A stretch of 64,000 nucleotides of DNA from Pseudolabrys sp963742345 (GTDB taxonomy: Bacteria > Pseudomonadota > Alphaproteobacteria > Rhizobiales > Xanthobacteraceae). The notes beneath the pieces were generated by a model that saw only the letters and a program-made list of their open reading frames with translations, was not told the origin of the DNA and did no database searches. The position numbers and the translations under genes are program-made. Below are positions 7,839 to 16,048 of this stretch, piece after piece. The DNA lies in assembly GCA_963742345.1 (NCBI GenBank), contig CAVULO010000005.1:62001-126000 (forward strand), read 5' to 3'. Position 1 is the stretch's first letter, and every line of letters starts with the position of its first letter.

Positions 7839-7917
7839 GTGGGGCCAACGGCGGTCGCCCCGCACTTTCAAGGCTTGCGGGCCCAAGCACCGTCTCCTTC
7901 GCTCACGGAGGGGACCT
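7839..7917 (+). ncRNA. Structured 5' leader, copy 3 of 3, directly before chrB
   Basis: Third copy, 79 nt, with the same stems. The terminal 10-bp hairpin (GUCUCCUUCG-CUCA-CGGAGGGGAC) buries the ribosome-binding site and is followed after two bases by the AUG of the rhodanese-ChrB gene. This is the clearest cis-regulatory arrangement of the three: opening of the hairpin would be needed for translation. The middle stem changes U-A (copy 2) to U-G. Position before chrB is that of the published chrB RNA motifs; an Infernal search is needed to confirm. Confidence 0.65.
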
Positions 7918-8742
7918 ATGCTGTCTCCGAGCTATTCGATCTCACCGAAAGATCTCTGGAATGCGATCGCGACACGCGAGTCGCCGCAGCTCGTGGACGT
8001 GCGGCGGCACGACGCCTACGAGCAATCGCCACATTTGCTGCCTGGCGCAGTCTGGCGCGATGCCGCCAAGGCCAGGCAATGGACGGCCGAATTCGACATG
8101 ACCCGCCCGATTGTCGCCGCCTGTAAAGCCGGCCACGAAATGAGCCAGAGCACGGTCGCGCAATTGCGCGCCGACGGCATCGACGCGCGCGTGCTGGAAG
8201 GCGGCTATGAGGGTTGGGCGAAATCAGGCCTGCCCTTCGTTGCAAAAGCGGAGCTCGATCGCATCGCACCAAAGCGGCCAAGCACATGGGTGACGCGGCG
8301 GCGGCCGAAAATCGACCGTATCGCCTGCCCTTGGCTGGTGCGCCGCTTTCTCGACCCGCAGGCGCGCATTTTGTTCGTCGACCCCGATCAGGTGCTCAAT
8401 GTCGCGCGCGAGAGCAGCGGCGTGCCGTTCGACATCAAGGATATCGAACTCAGTCATGTCGGTGAACGCTGCTCATTCGACACCATGCTCAAACTGTTCG
8501 GTCTGGATAGTGAGCCCTCTTTGGCGAGGCTTGCTCTGATCGTGCGCGGCGCCGATACCGCGCGGCCCGACATTGCGCCAGAAGCGGCCGGGCTGCACGC
8601 CGTGTCGCTCGGTCTGTCAGCACTCGCCGGCGACGACGATCATGGGCTGCTCGGACGCGGTTTCATGGTCTACGATGCGCTGTTCGCCTGGCTGCGCTTT
8701 GCGGCCGAGGAGCGACATAACTGGCCGGCTAAAGCCGCGTGA
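7918..8742 (+). CDS. chrB: Rhodanese domain-ChrB C-terminal domain fusion protein
   Basis: A 274-residue cytoplasmic protein. Residues about 10-105 are a rhodanese domain with a candidate persulfide cysteine (Cys69, ACKAGHEMS) and GGYEGW. Residues about 120-265 are the ChrB C-terminal (chromate resistance) domain with the characteristic KIDRIACPWLVRRFLDP and DDDHGLLGRGFMVYDALFAW. The start at 7918 sits right after leader 3; an ORF reading further upstream translates the leader and is not credible. It overlaps chrA by four bases (GTGA). Role in chromate or oxyanion response is inferred from domain and neighbour. Confidence 0.82.
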   Translation: MLSPSYSISPKDLWNAIATRESPQLVDVRRHDAYEQSPHLLPGAVWRDAAKARQWTAEFDMTRPIVAACKAGHEMSQSTVAQLRADGIDARVLEGGYEGWAKSGLPFVAKAELDRIAPKRPSTWVTRRRPKIDRIACPWLVRRFLDPQARILFVDPDQVLNVARESSGVPFDIKDIELSHVGERCSFDTMLKLFGLDSEPSLARLALIVRGADTARPDIAPEAAGLHAVSLGLSALAGDDDHGLLGRGFMVYDALFAWLRFAAEERHNWPAKAA

Positions 8743-10076
8743 CGAGCATGGCAACTACCGGAACGGCTGCCCGGCCGAGCTTTCACGAAGCTTTCATGGT
8801 CTGGCTCAAGATCGGCTGCATCAATTTTGGCGGCCCGGCCGGGCAGATTGCCCTGATGCATCGCGTCGTTGTTGACGAAAAGAAATGGATCGACGAGCCG
8901 CGCTTCCTGCATGCACTCAATTTTTGCATGCTGCTGCCGGGACCCGAGGCCCAAAAGCTCGCCACTTATCTCGGGTGGCTGCTGCATGGTGTGCGCGGCG
9001 GGTTGAGCGCTGGGATCCTGTTCATTCTGCCTGGCGCATTTGTGATGCTCGGCCTGAGCCTGCTTTACGCGCTCGGCCGTGGCGTCGCGGTGGTCGATGG
9101 CGCACTGTTTGGCATAAAAGCAGCTGTGCTGGTCATCGTGATCGAAGCGCTGATCCGCATCGGCAAACGCGCGCTCAAGACGACCTTACTGCTTTCACTC
9201 GCAGCCGCAGCGTTTGTCGGCATCTTTTTTTTAGCGCTGCCGTTTCCGCTGATCGTCGCGGCTGCCGCGCTGATCGGCTATATTGTCGCGCGCCGGGCGC
9301 CCGCTCAGCTTGGGCTTACCGGAAAAATTGAAAGCGTGCCGCCTCCAGCAAAGGACCGCTGGCGGCAGTTCGCTATTGCCGCGGTGGTCGGGGTATTTGT
9401 GTGGTGGACGCCGATTGCGCTCGCCGCGCTTATCTTCGGGCCACAGCATGTGCTGGTGAGTATCGGCACTTTTTTCTCGAAACTTGCGGTGGTGAGTTTT
9501 GGCGGCGCTTACGCGCTGCTCGCCTATATGGCGCAGGAGGCCGTGCAAACCTATGGCTGGATGACAGCGCCGGAAATGGTTGATGGTTTAGGCCTTGCCG
9601 AAACCACGCCGGGGCCACTCATTCTGGTTACGCAATTTGTTGGCTTCCTTGCCGCCTTCCGCGACGCTGCGCCCTTCTCACCAGTCACTGCCGGCGTGCT
9701 CGGCGCTGCCATGACCACCTGGGTCACCTTCGTACCCTCGATGCTCTGGATTTTCGCCGGCGCCCCGTTCGTCGAGCGTCTACGCGCGAACCGGCAATTG
9801 TCGGGAGCGCTCGCTGCAATCACGGCGGCTGTTGTGGGCGTGATCTTGAATCTTTCTGTCTGGTTCGCACTGAATGTGCTGTTCGGCAAAGTAATCGAAA
9901 TGCACGCAGGTCCCATGCGCTGGTACGCTTTCGATCCGTTCGCTCTCGATCTCCGGGCAACCGCGTTGGCGGCAATTGCAGCCGTGCTGGCGTTCGGCCT
10001 GCACCGCAGCCTGATCGAGGTCGTGATAGCAATGGCAGCGCTCGGCATCGCCTTACAATGGGTGCTGGGAAGCTAG
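8739..10076 (+). CDS. chrA: Chromate transporter ChrA family protein
   Basis: A 445-residue bidomain ChrA-type (CHR superfamily) membrane transporter that expels chromate by proton-driven antiport in characterised members. Both halves carry the family signature: FGGPAGQIALMHRVVVDEKKW with FLHALNFCMLLPGPEAQ in the first half, and SFGGAYALLAYMAQEAV with GLAETTPGPLILVTQFVGF in the second. The GTG at 8739 overlaps the chrB stop; an ATG nine bases later is an alternative. Its stop overlaps the convergent ABC permease stop. Substrate may be sulfate-like anions rather than chromate. Confidence 0.9.
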   Translation: MTSMATTGTAARPSFHEAFMVWLKIGCINFGGPAGQIALMHRVVVDEKKWIDEPRFLHALNFCMLLPGPEAQKLATYLGWLLHGVRGGLSAGILFILPGAFVMLGLSLLYALGRGVAVVDGALFGIKAAVLVIVIEALIRIGKRALKTTLLLSLAAAAFVGIFFLALPFPLIVAAAALIGYIVARRAPAQLGLTGKIESVPPPAKDRWRQFAIAAVVGVFVWWTPIALAALIFGPQHVLVSIGTFFSKLAVVSFGGAYALLAYMAQEAVQTYGWMTAPEMVDGLGLAETTPGPLILVTQFVGFLAAFRDAAPFSPVTAGVLGAAMTTWVTFVPSMLWIFAGAPFVERLRANRQLSGALAAITAAVVGVILNLSVWFALNVLFGKVIEMHAGPMRWYAFDPFALDLRATALAAIAAVLAFGLHRSLIEVVIAMAALGIALQWVLGS

Positions 10077-10855
10077 CGCTCGCGTTCGAATGCGCTTTCG
10101 TGCCAGCGGCGCAGCGCCAAATGCGAGAGCACCGACAACGCGAAGAAGATCGCAACACCGGCAAGTGACAACAACAGCAGCGCGGCGAACATGCGCGGAA
10201 TGTTGAGCCGGTAACCCGACTCGGCAATCCGGTACGCCAGCCCTGAGCCCGCACCGGCAGAGCCCGCGGCGATTTCCGCAACCACCGCGCCAATCAGCGA
10301 CAGGCCGCCGGCAATACGCAGCCCCGCCAACATTTGCGGCAGCGCTGAAGGCAATTTCAAATTCCACAGCACCTGCCAGCGTGAAGCCTTATATAGCTCA
10401 AACAGCGCGAGAAGATTGTGGTCGACCGAACTTAGGCCGAGGGTCGTGTTGGCGAGAACCGGGAAAAACGCGACGATCCACGCGCATGCCAATACGGCCA
10501 GCGGTTGCGACAAATAGATCAGAAGTAGCGGCGCAATGGCGACGATCGGAGTCACTTGGAGAATGACCGCGTAGGGATAAAACGAGTATTCGACGAGCCG
10601 CGACTGGTTGAACAGTATCGCAATGCCGATGCCGCCGATCACTGCGAGCAGAAAGCCCTCGAAAGTGATCTGCAAGGTCACCAGCAGCGAATTCCACAGC
10701 AGGGAACGATCATCAACCAACGTCTCCAGCACCAGATCCGGTCCGGGAAGCACGTATGGCGGGATGGCGAAAATCCGCACAACGAGATGCCAAAACAGCA
10801 CTCCGGCCGCGAGCACAATTATTGGCAAGCCAATGCGCAGGGCGCGATCGCTCAT
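10073..10855 (-). CDS. ABC transporter permease, NitT/TauT family
   Basis: A 260-residue BPD_transp_1 permease with six membrane segments and the cytoplasmic EAA-type loop (LPSALPQMLAGLRIAGGLSLIGAVVAEIA) that contacts the ATPase. This subgroup moves nitrate, sulfonates, pyrimidines or thiamine precursors. Its start overlaps the stop of the upstream ATPase gene, showing one transcript. The matching periplasmic binding protein is probably the frame-interrupted gene at 12793-13786. Substrate unknown. Confidence 0.85.
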   Translation of the reverse strand: MSDRALRIGLPIIVLAAGVLFWHLVVRIFAIPPYVLPGPDLVLETLVDDRSLLWNSLLVTLQITFEGFLLAVIGGIGIAILFNQSRLVEYSFYPYAVILQVTPIVAIAPLLLIYLSQPLAVLACAWIVAFFPVLANTTLGLSSVDHNLLALFELYKASRWQVLWNLKLPSALPQMLAGLRIAGGLSLIGAVVAEIAAGSAGAGSGLAYRIAESGYRLNIPRMFAALLLLSLAGVAIFFALSVLSHLALRRWHESAFERER

Positions 10856-11634
10856 GGCGCCTCTCTCATGGCTTTGCCAAGCGCTTCGGCCACCTGCCGG
10901 CAGAAACCGGCATATTCAGCCGAGGTGCGGAAGCGCTCATCGCGCGGATATGGCGCGTCGATCGCGATCTCCGTAAAAACGTGGCCCGGACGCGGCGTCA
11001 TCACGACGATGCGCTGTGATAAATAGACCGACTCGAATACCGAATGAGTAACGAATATCACCGTGCGGCGCAGCTCGTGCCACACCGCCAGCAAATCGTT
11101 GTTGAGCTTGAAGCGGGTGATCTCGTCGAGCGCGGCAAACGGCTCATCCATCAACAGTAATTGCGGCTCGGTCACCAGTGCGCGTGCGATCGACGCGCGC
11201 ATCTTCATGCCGCCGGAAAGCTCCCGGGGGAAGGCGTCCGCAAAATCGCCTAATCCGACACGATCCAGCGACTGCGTGACTGCCGGGCGCGAAAGCGTTT
11301 CATTCTTATTGGCGAGCTTGAGCGGGAGTTGCACATTGGCCGCGACACTAGCCCAAGGCATCAGCGTCGGTTCCTGAAAGACGAAACCGATTTGGCCGGC
11401 GCCGTTTGGCCATTCAACAGTGCCTTCGGATGCCGCGCTTAATCCTGCGATAATGCGCAACGCCGTCGACTTGCCACAGCCTGAAGGCCCAAGCAGCGAA
11501 ACGAATTCGCCGTCGCGCACCTCAAGATCCAACGCCTCGAGCGCAACGGTGCCGCGTTCGAACGTCTTGCCGACACTGCGCAAGGCGACGATGGGAAGAC
11601 CCGATGGTCGTTCAACTATCGAGGAAGGAGGCAA
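10852..11634 (-). CDS. ABC transporter ATP-binding protein, NitT/TauT family
   Basis: A 260-residue ATPase with Walker A GPSGCGKST (49-57), the Q-loop in FQEPTLMPW, signature LSGGMKMRASIARAL, Walker B LLLMDEPFAALDE and the switch histidine in VTHS. The combination MPW after the Q-loop and LSGGM is typical of SsuB/TauB-like proteins. It powers import with the overlapping permease gene. It lies 24 bases downstream of the TetR gene and may be co-transcribed with it. Confidence 0.87.
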   Translation of the reverse strand: MPPSSIVERPSGLPIVALRSVGKTFERGTVALEALDLEVRDGEFVSLLGPSGCGKSTALRIIAGLSAASEGTVEWPNGAGQIGFVFQEPTLMPWASVAANVQLPLKLANKNETLSRPAVTQSLDRVGLGDFADAFPRELSGGMKMRASIARALVTEPQLLLMDEPFAALDEITRFKLNNDLLAVWHELRRTVIFVTHSVFESVYLSQRIVVMTPRPGHVFTEIAIDAPYPRDERFRTSAEYAGFCRQVAEALGKAMREAP

Positions 11635-11658
11635 GGGCGCGCCTTGTTGAGAGGCAAC

Positions 11659-12270
11659 CTATGTTCTGGCGGATCGCTTTGACTTTTCGGTTGCAGACTG
11701 TATCGCACGCATCAAAAATGCCACAGCGGCATCGGTGCTCAGACCGCCCTCTTTCACCAATGACCGCCAAGTGTGGAAACTGAGTGCGAGCCCGAGCACT
11801 GCATTTAACTCGCGCCCAGACCGCAACCCCCGGCTTAGCGCCGCCTGAAAAGCGTCCATCCGCGAGCCAAGCCTCAGACGCACGATATCGCGGATCAGCG
11901 GATCGACCTCAGCATCGCGCATGACACAATTGGCAAGCTCGGCGTTGCGGGCATACCACGCGTAAATCTCGCCAAGGCCGCGGCGCAGCCGTAGCTGCGG
12001 ATCGGCGATAGCCCGCCAAACACGCTCATCGGGCAGCGGATCGCGCTCAAGCGCCAGACCAGAACAGGCGAGAAACAATTGGCGCTCGGTGGGAAAATGC
12101 GCATAGACCGTGTGCCGCTGCACGCCGGCTCGCTCGGCGACACCGCTGATAGTGGTCCGCGCGGGCCCCAGCTCGGCGTGCAGATCAATCGTCGCTTCGA
12201 CGATACGGCGCCGGGTTTCCGCCTGGTTTTCCGCCCGTCGTTGCAGCGTATAGCGGCGTTTCCGAATCAT
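11659..12270 (-). CDS. TetR/AcrR-family transcriptional regulator
   Basis: A 203-residue repressor-type protein. The N-terminal helix-turn-helix covers about residues 30-62 (TTISGVAERAGVQRHTVYAHF), followed by a helical ligand domain. I place the start at the ATG at 12270 (MIRKRRYTLQ); a 12-residue extension upstream is possible but less like the family. It precedes an ABC ATPase/permease pair on the same strand and diverges from a small membrane protein, so it may control both directions. A short dyad CACATGACTGTG lies in the divergent spacer at 12318-12329. Confidence 0.82.
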   Translation of the reverse strand: MIRKRRYTLQRRAENQAETRRRIVEATIDLHAELGPARTTISGVAERAGVQRHTVYAHFPTERQLFLACSGLALERDPLPDERVWRAIADPQLRLRRGLGEIYAWYARNAELANCVMRDAEVDPLIRDIVRLRLGSRMDAFQAALSRGLRSGRELNAVLGLALSFHTWRSLVKEGGLSTDAAVAFLMRAIQSATEKSKRSART

Positions 12271-12317
12271 TGCACGCCATTGTACCCCCATATTGACGCG
12301 GCGCAATGATTTCGTTA

Positions 12318-12329
12318 CACATGACTGTG
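12318..12329. promoter_or_regulatory. Short inverted repeat, possible TetR operator
   Basis: CACA-TGAC-TGTG lies between the TetR gene and the divergent membrane-protein gene. The arms are only four bases, so this is a weak candidate based mostly on location. Confidence 0.2.
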
Positions 12330-12373
12330 CATCGATTTAACGCCCATACCGCATCCCAATTTCGGAGATAGAC

Positions 12374-12781
12374 ATGAAAGCTTCATCGTTAAGTTTCCCG
12401 GCTGCTGTTCTGATGGTGATTGCCGGCATGGTGTGGGGGATTGTGATGGCGATATCAGATGACCACTCGGCCATGCCGGCGCATGCTCACCTCAACCTGC
12501 TCGGCTGGGTTTCGCTATTCCTGTTCGGGATTTTCTATCACTTGCATCCGGCGATCGATCGCAGCCGGACCGCCCTCTTACAAGTCGCCATCTGGATCAT
12601 AGGCACGGTAATTCTGACGATTGGAGTGGGCCTCCTTCATACAGGCCACGACATCGGCGTCCCGATCGCTGCTGCAGGATCCTTCATCGTGTTGGCGGCA
12701 ATGGTATTGTTCGGCTGGCTGGTGGTGCAGCGAGAACGGGCTGCAAAGACATTCCGTACGTCCGCGGTTCCCGCGGAGTAA
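12374..12781 (+). CDS. Small four-helix membrane protein with HAHLNLLGW motif
   Basis: A 135-residue protein with four predicted membrane segments. The second begins with HAHLNLLGWVSLFLFGIFYH, a histidine-rich pattern reminiscent of the haem-binding helix of haem-copper oxidase subunit I and found in small uncharacterised membrane proteins. Further histidines (YHLHP, HTGHD) lie at membrane borders, so haem or metal binding is possible but unproven. A good GGAG ribosome-binding site precedes the ATG. It diverges from the TetR gene. Function unknown. Confidence 0.65.
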   Translation: MKASSLSFPAAVLMVIAGMVWGIVMAISDDHSAMPAHAHLNLLGWVSLFLFGIFYHLHPAIDRSRTALLQVAIWIIGTVILTIGVGLLHTGHDIGVPIAAAGSFIVLAAMVLFGWLVVQRERAAKTFRTSAVPAE

Positions 12782-12792
12782 ACAGCTCGCCG

Positions 12793-13786
12793 TCAGTTCT
12801 TCGGCCGCAGGTCAACGCCGACGCCTTTGTTGACGAATTGCAGCGTATACGCGCGCTTGTAGTCGATACTCGGCTTGACCACGCCGGCCCGCACCATCTT
12901 GTCGAAGAAGCTCTTCCAGTGAGCATCTGTCATGGCACCGACGCCAAGCTTCGGCGAGTCGCCGGAATCGACGATGCCATACTCTTTCATTTTAGCGATG
13001 GAGTACGACAGCAGCGCATCGGTCATTTCCGGATTTTGTCTTCTGATCAGGTCGTTTCCCGGCCGGCTGTCGCCATAGATGTAGTGATACCAGCCGATCG
13101 CTGAGGCATCGACAAACCGTTGCACCACATCTGGCCGCTTCTCCACCAGGTCGCGGCGTGTTTCGATCAGCGTCGAATAGGCATCGAAACCATGGTCGGC
13201 GAGCAAAAACACCGCCGGCTTGAAGCCGCCCTGACGCTCGACCGCAAACGGTTCCGAGGTAACATAACCCTGCATCGCCGAATTTTTGTCGGCGAGAAAT
13301 GGCTGCGCATTGAATGTGTAAGGCTTTACTTTCGAACTCGTTGAAGCCGAAGTCGGCCTTCAGCCACTGGAAATAGCTGGCCATGCCTTCCTTGGACACG
13401 AACAGACTGCGCGTCTTCAATTCATCGAATTTCGTCACGTCCGGATGCGCAACGAACACCTGCGGATCCTTCTGGAAGCTTGCGGCCACCACGATGGTGG
13501 GAATGTTGTGCTCGACCGCGTCGAAGGATTGCAGCGAATTGGCGCCCATGAAGAAGTCGAGCTTGCCGACCGGAAGCAAAATGCGATTGTTCACATTCGG
13601 ACCGCCCGGCACGATGGTCACGTCGAGCCCGTACTTCTTATAGGTGCCGTCGGCGAGCGCCTGATAAAAGCCGCCATGCTCGGCTTCCGCCACCCAATTG
13701 GTGCCGAAGCGAACCTTGTCCAGGGGTTGCGCTTGCGCTGTCGAAAGCGCGGCCAAAAGCAATAAAAACGCCGGAAATCTGCTCAT
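12793..13786 (-). CDS. ABC transporter substrate-binding protein, NMT1/THI5-like, frame interrupted
   Basis: A periplasmic binding protein of about 330 residues with a signal peptide (LLLLAALSTAQAQ) and the family opening VRFGTNWVAEAEHGGFYQA, similar to ThiY/SsuA-type proteins that bind pyrimidine precursors or sulfonates. The N-terminal part (to about 13336) and the C-terminal part (QGYVTSEPFAVERQGG to LRPKN) are in different frames. Removing one A from TTCGAAAGTAAAG restores a continuous FEVKPYTFNAQPF. It is the likely partner of the permease/ATPase pair at 10.1-11.6 kb, although a TetR gene and a divergent gene intervene. True pseudogene versus sequencing error is undecided. Confidence 0.75.
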
Positions 13787-13922
13787 TTTCTCACTTTTTC
13801 ATCGGTTGAGCGGGCCCAGCAACCGTCCGCCGTCACCTGTTTGAACCTTTTCAAGAGCCGGCGCGACCCATGCATATCGCGGCCAATGCAGGCCGCCCGA
13901 ATTTAACCGGATGGAGACCGCC

Positions 13923-14192
13923 ATGACCAAGTCCAAGACCACGACAGCCACGTTAGCCGCACTCACACTCGCGGGCACCCTCGCCGCCACCAGCGGCAGC
14001 GCCCAAGCCCACTCGCACGGTTGGGGCATCGGCGCTGGCTTTGCCGCCGGCGCGCTGATTGGCGCCGCCGCAGTTTCCAGCGCATACGCCGGCCCGGTCT
14101 ATGTGACGCCCGGCTACCGCGATTGCCGCCTGGTCGAGCGCTACGACCGTTGGGGCAACGTGAGGCTCATTCGGGTCTGCGACGGCTTCTGA
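13923..14192 (+). CDS. Small exported Gly/Ala-rich protein
   Basis: An 89-residue protein with a signal peptide (LAALTLAGTLAATSGSAQA), a Gly/Ala-rich hydrophobic middle (GIGAGFAAGALIGAAAVSSA) and a C-terminal domain YVTPGYRDCRLVERYDRWG ending in VCDGF with two cysteines. Such proteins are common in Hyphomicrobiales and have no known function. The ATG at 13923 follows GGAGA; a start twelve bases earlier is possible. A strong terminator follows 53 bases after the stop. Confidence 0.7.
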   Translation: MTKSKTTTATLAALTLAGTLAATSGSAQAHSHGWGIGAGFAAGALIGAAAVSSAYAGPVYVTPGYRDCRLVERYDRWGNVRLIRVCDGF

Positions 14193-14245
14193 TTCCACCA
14201 GCTGAGATCGGCGCCTGCCCCGTCCATCCTCGCGCCGATCTAGAC

Positions 14246-14287
14246 GACCCGCCCGGTCATGTCCCCCGTCCGGGCGGGTCCGCTTTT
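14246..14287 (+). terminator. Intrinsic terminator
   Basis: GACCCGCCCGG and CCGGGCGGGTC form an 11-bp GC-rich stem followed by CGCTTTTT. It ends the small exported-protein gene and abuts the stop of the convergent porin gene, so it may serve both. Confidence 0.85.
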
Positions 14288-15652
14288 TCAGAATCTGATG
14301 ACCGAGCGTACGCCCGTGACCTGGGCGTCGGGATAGCGAATGCCGGTGCCGCTCGGATGCCAGACAGCCGTATACACCGGCTGCACGGTCCAGCCTGGAA
14401 TGATCTGCGCTACATAAGTGAGTTCGAGATTGGCCTCGTAGTCGCGTGGCGGCGTCACCAGATTGCCGAAGTTGATCTGGTCCTGATCAAAGGCGCGAAC
14501 GCTGTTGGAAAAGCGTGAATAGATCACGCTTGCACCAAAGCTGTCATTCGGCCGTTTCGGAATCATGCCGGCGAAAACAATTCCACTGTCAATCTCGAAA
14601 TTGACCAGATTCCGGTCGGATGGACTGATCGACGACCGGTTGAAAATGGCAATGCCGCTGTCCCCATTGCCGCCTTGCGGACGATAGATCTGCTGATCGA
14701 TCACTCCGTAAATTCCGTAGTCGCCGCGATGCATAAGCGGTACGCCGCTGCTCGCCGGACTGGCCAGTAGCATGCCGTTGTTGGCGTAGCGCTGGTCGGC
14801 AAATTGACCGAGGTGACTCCAGCCGCCGATCTTCAGCGTTGTTGCAAGCCCGGTGTCATCCTTGCCGCGATTCCGTCTGACCTGAAACTCACCGATCATG
14901 AAGGCTGGATCGCTCAGGCGAAAACTGAGTCCGTAGCGGTTGCAGGTGTCGGGATCGCCAGGACACGGTCCAGCCGGATCGCCGTTGAAAATGGCGAACA
15001 ACAACGATGCGTCTTTTGGAAACTCATATTTTACACGCACGCCAAGTGCAGATAGCGGATAGGCCGGACCGCCGCCTGGCAGATTGACTGCCCCGATGGT
15101 CGGCCAATCGCTTTGCAGGAATATCTGACTGAGATCGCTATAAAAGAACTCGGCGTCGGCTGCGAGCTGGCCAAATCTGAAACTAACGGGCCCTGCCCAG
15201 CGTTCGAGCCACAGCTCCGAGAGACGTATGGTCGGCGTAGCCTCGATGGCCGCAATCGTGTTCATGCCGCCGACATAGTCACGCCGTATGCGGCCACTGT
15301 TATAAATTCCAAACGCGTTGGCGTAGAACGTCCAATCCTTCCAGCCGGCGAGTTTCTCAAGATCGATCAGGAGCTGGCCTTCGATTTTGCCCTGATCGAT
15401 GGTGCCGCGCCGGATGCCGCCGGACAGATTGCCAAGCACATCGTTGGTGTAGATCAGATTGTACGAAACGCCGTGATCATAAAGCCGCTTGCGGGTGCCG
15501 GATGCGTCGCCGTTCTGCGGCAGACTGGTGGCGATCGAGGGTTCGGTAATGCCGATGCTGCTCGGCAATTCTTGTGCCCACAGTGGTGCGGCATCAATGA
15601 CGGCAAAAACCGCAAGAGCCGCGTAGTGAGCAGGTCGCCGACGTAATTTCAT
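14288..15652 (-). CDS. OprB-family carbohydrate-selective porin
   Basis: An outer-membrane porin of 454 residues: signal peptide (VFAVIDAAPLWAQ), then the OprB-type opening GDASGTRKRLYDHGVSYNLIYTNDVLGNLSGG, alternating beta-strand sequence and the C-terminal phenylalanine (RSVIRF) required for outer-membrane insertion. The ATG at 15652 (MKLRRRPAHY) begins the signal peptide; the longer frame to 15718 lacks support. It would let sugars or other small solutes cross the outer membrane. No sugar operon adjoins it. It is convergent with the small exported-protein gene. Confidence 0.82.
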   Translation of the reverse strand: MKLRRRPAHYAALAVFAVIDAAPLWAQELPSSIGITEPSIATSLPQNGDASGTRKRLYDHGVSYNLIYTNDVLGNLSGGIRRGTIDQGKIEGQLLIDLEKLAGWKDWTFYANAFGIYNSGRIRRDYVGGMNTIAAIEATPTIRLSELWLERWAGPVSFRFGQLAADAEFFYSDLSQIFLQSDWPTIGAVNLPGGGPAYPLSALGVRVKYEFPKDASLLFAIFNGDPAGPCPGDPDTCNRYGLSFRLSDPAFMIGEFQVRRNRGKDDTGLATTLKIGGWSHLGQFADQRYANNGMLLASPASSGVPLMHRGDYGIYGVIDQQIYRPQGGNGDSGIAIFNRSSISPSDRNLVNFEIDSGIVFAGMIPKRPNDSFGASVIYSRFSNSVRAFDQDQINFGNLVTPPRDYEANLELTYVAQIIPGWTVQPVYTAVWHPSGTGIRYPDAQVTGVRSVIRF

Positions 15653-16048
15653 ACCGACCGCAACGTCTTTTGCACTGCACCAACGCGCCCCGATAACGCC
15701 CGGCCTATCGAAAAACACGATGACGCTTATTCAGGAAGCTGACGAGTGGATGACCCGTCGAGCGGCCGGCTAGCCGCCAAGCATAGCCGCTGGCGCCCCC
15801 GTTGCAATTTCATAAGAAAACCAATGCCTAACGAGCGGAATCCGGGGATAAACGGCGTTCGAGTGACGTCGGGCGTCCGCCAGCCAGACATTTGACGCAA
15901 AAACCGGCAGTCGTCGGGGCGGGCCCAATTTAACTACGTAAAAGTTTTATTTCGCGGTAATGCGGCCTCGCCCGGTAAATTCAATATAAAGCTCGCCAAT
16001 AGGGGGCGGAGACGAGGAAAATTCTTGGAACGGCTTGTCGGAACCATC
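15653..16048. other. Intergenic region between divergent porin and RND adaptor genes
   Basis: About 396 bases without a credible gene. It must hold the promoters of the porin (leftward) and of the RND operon (rightward), but I see no convincing hexamers, palindromes or repeats. A short purine-rich AGGGGGCGGAGACGAGGAAA stretch lies at about 16000-16019. Confidence 0.4.

Noticed and set aside
5750..8000. Fluoride, SAM or molybdenum-cofactor riboswitch
   Set aside because: The leader does not contain the conserved cores of those classes; chrB-type is the only context match.
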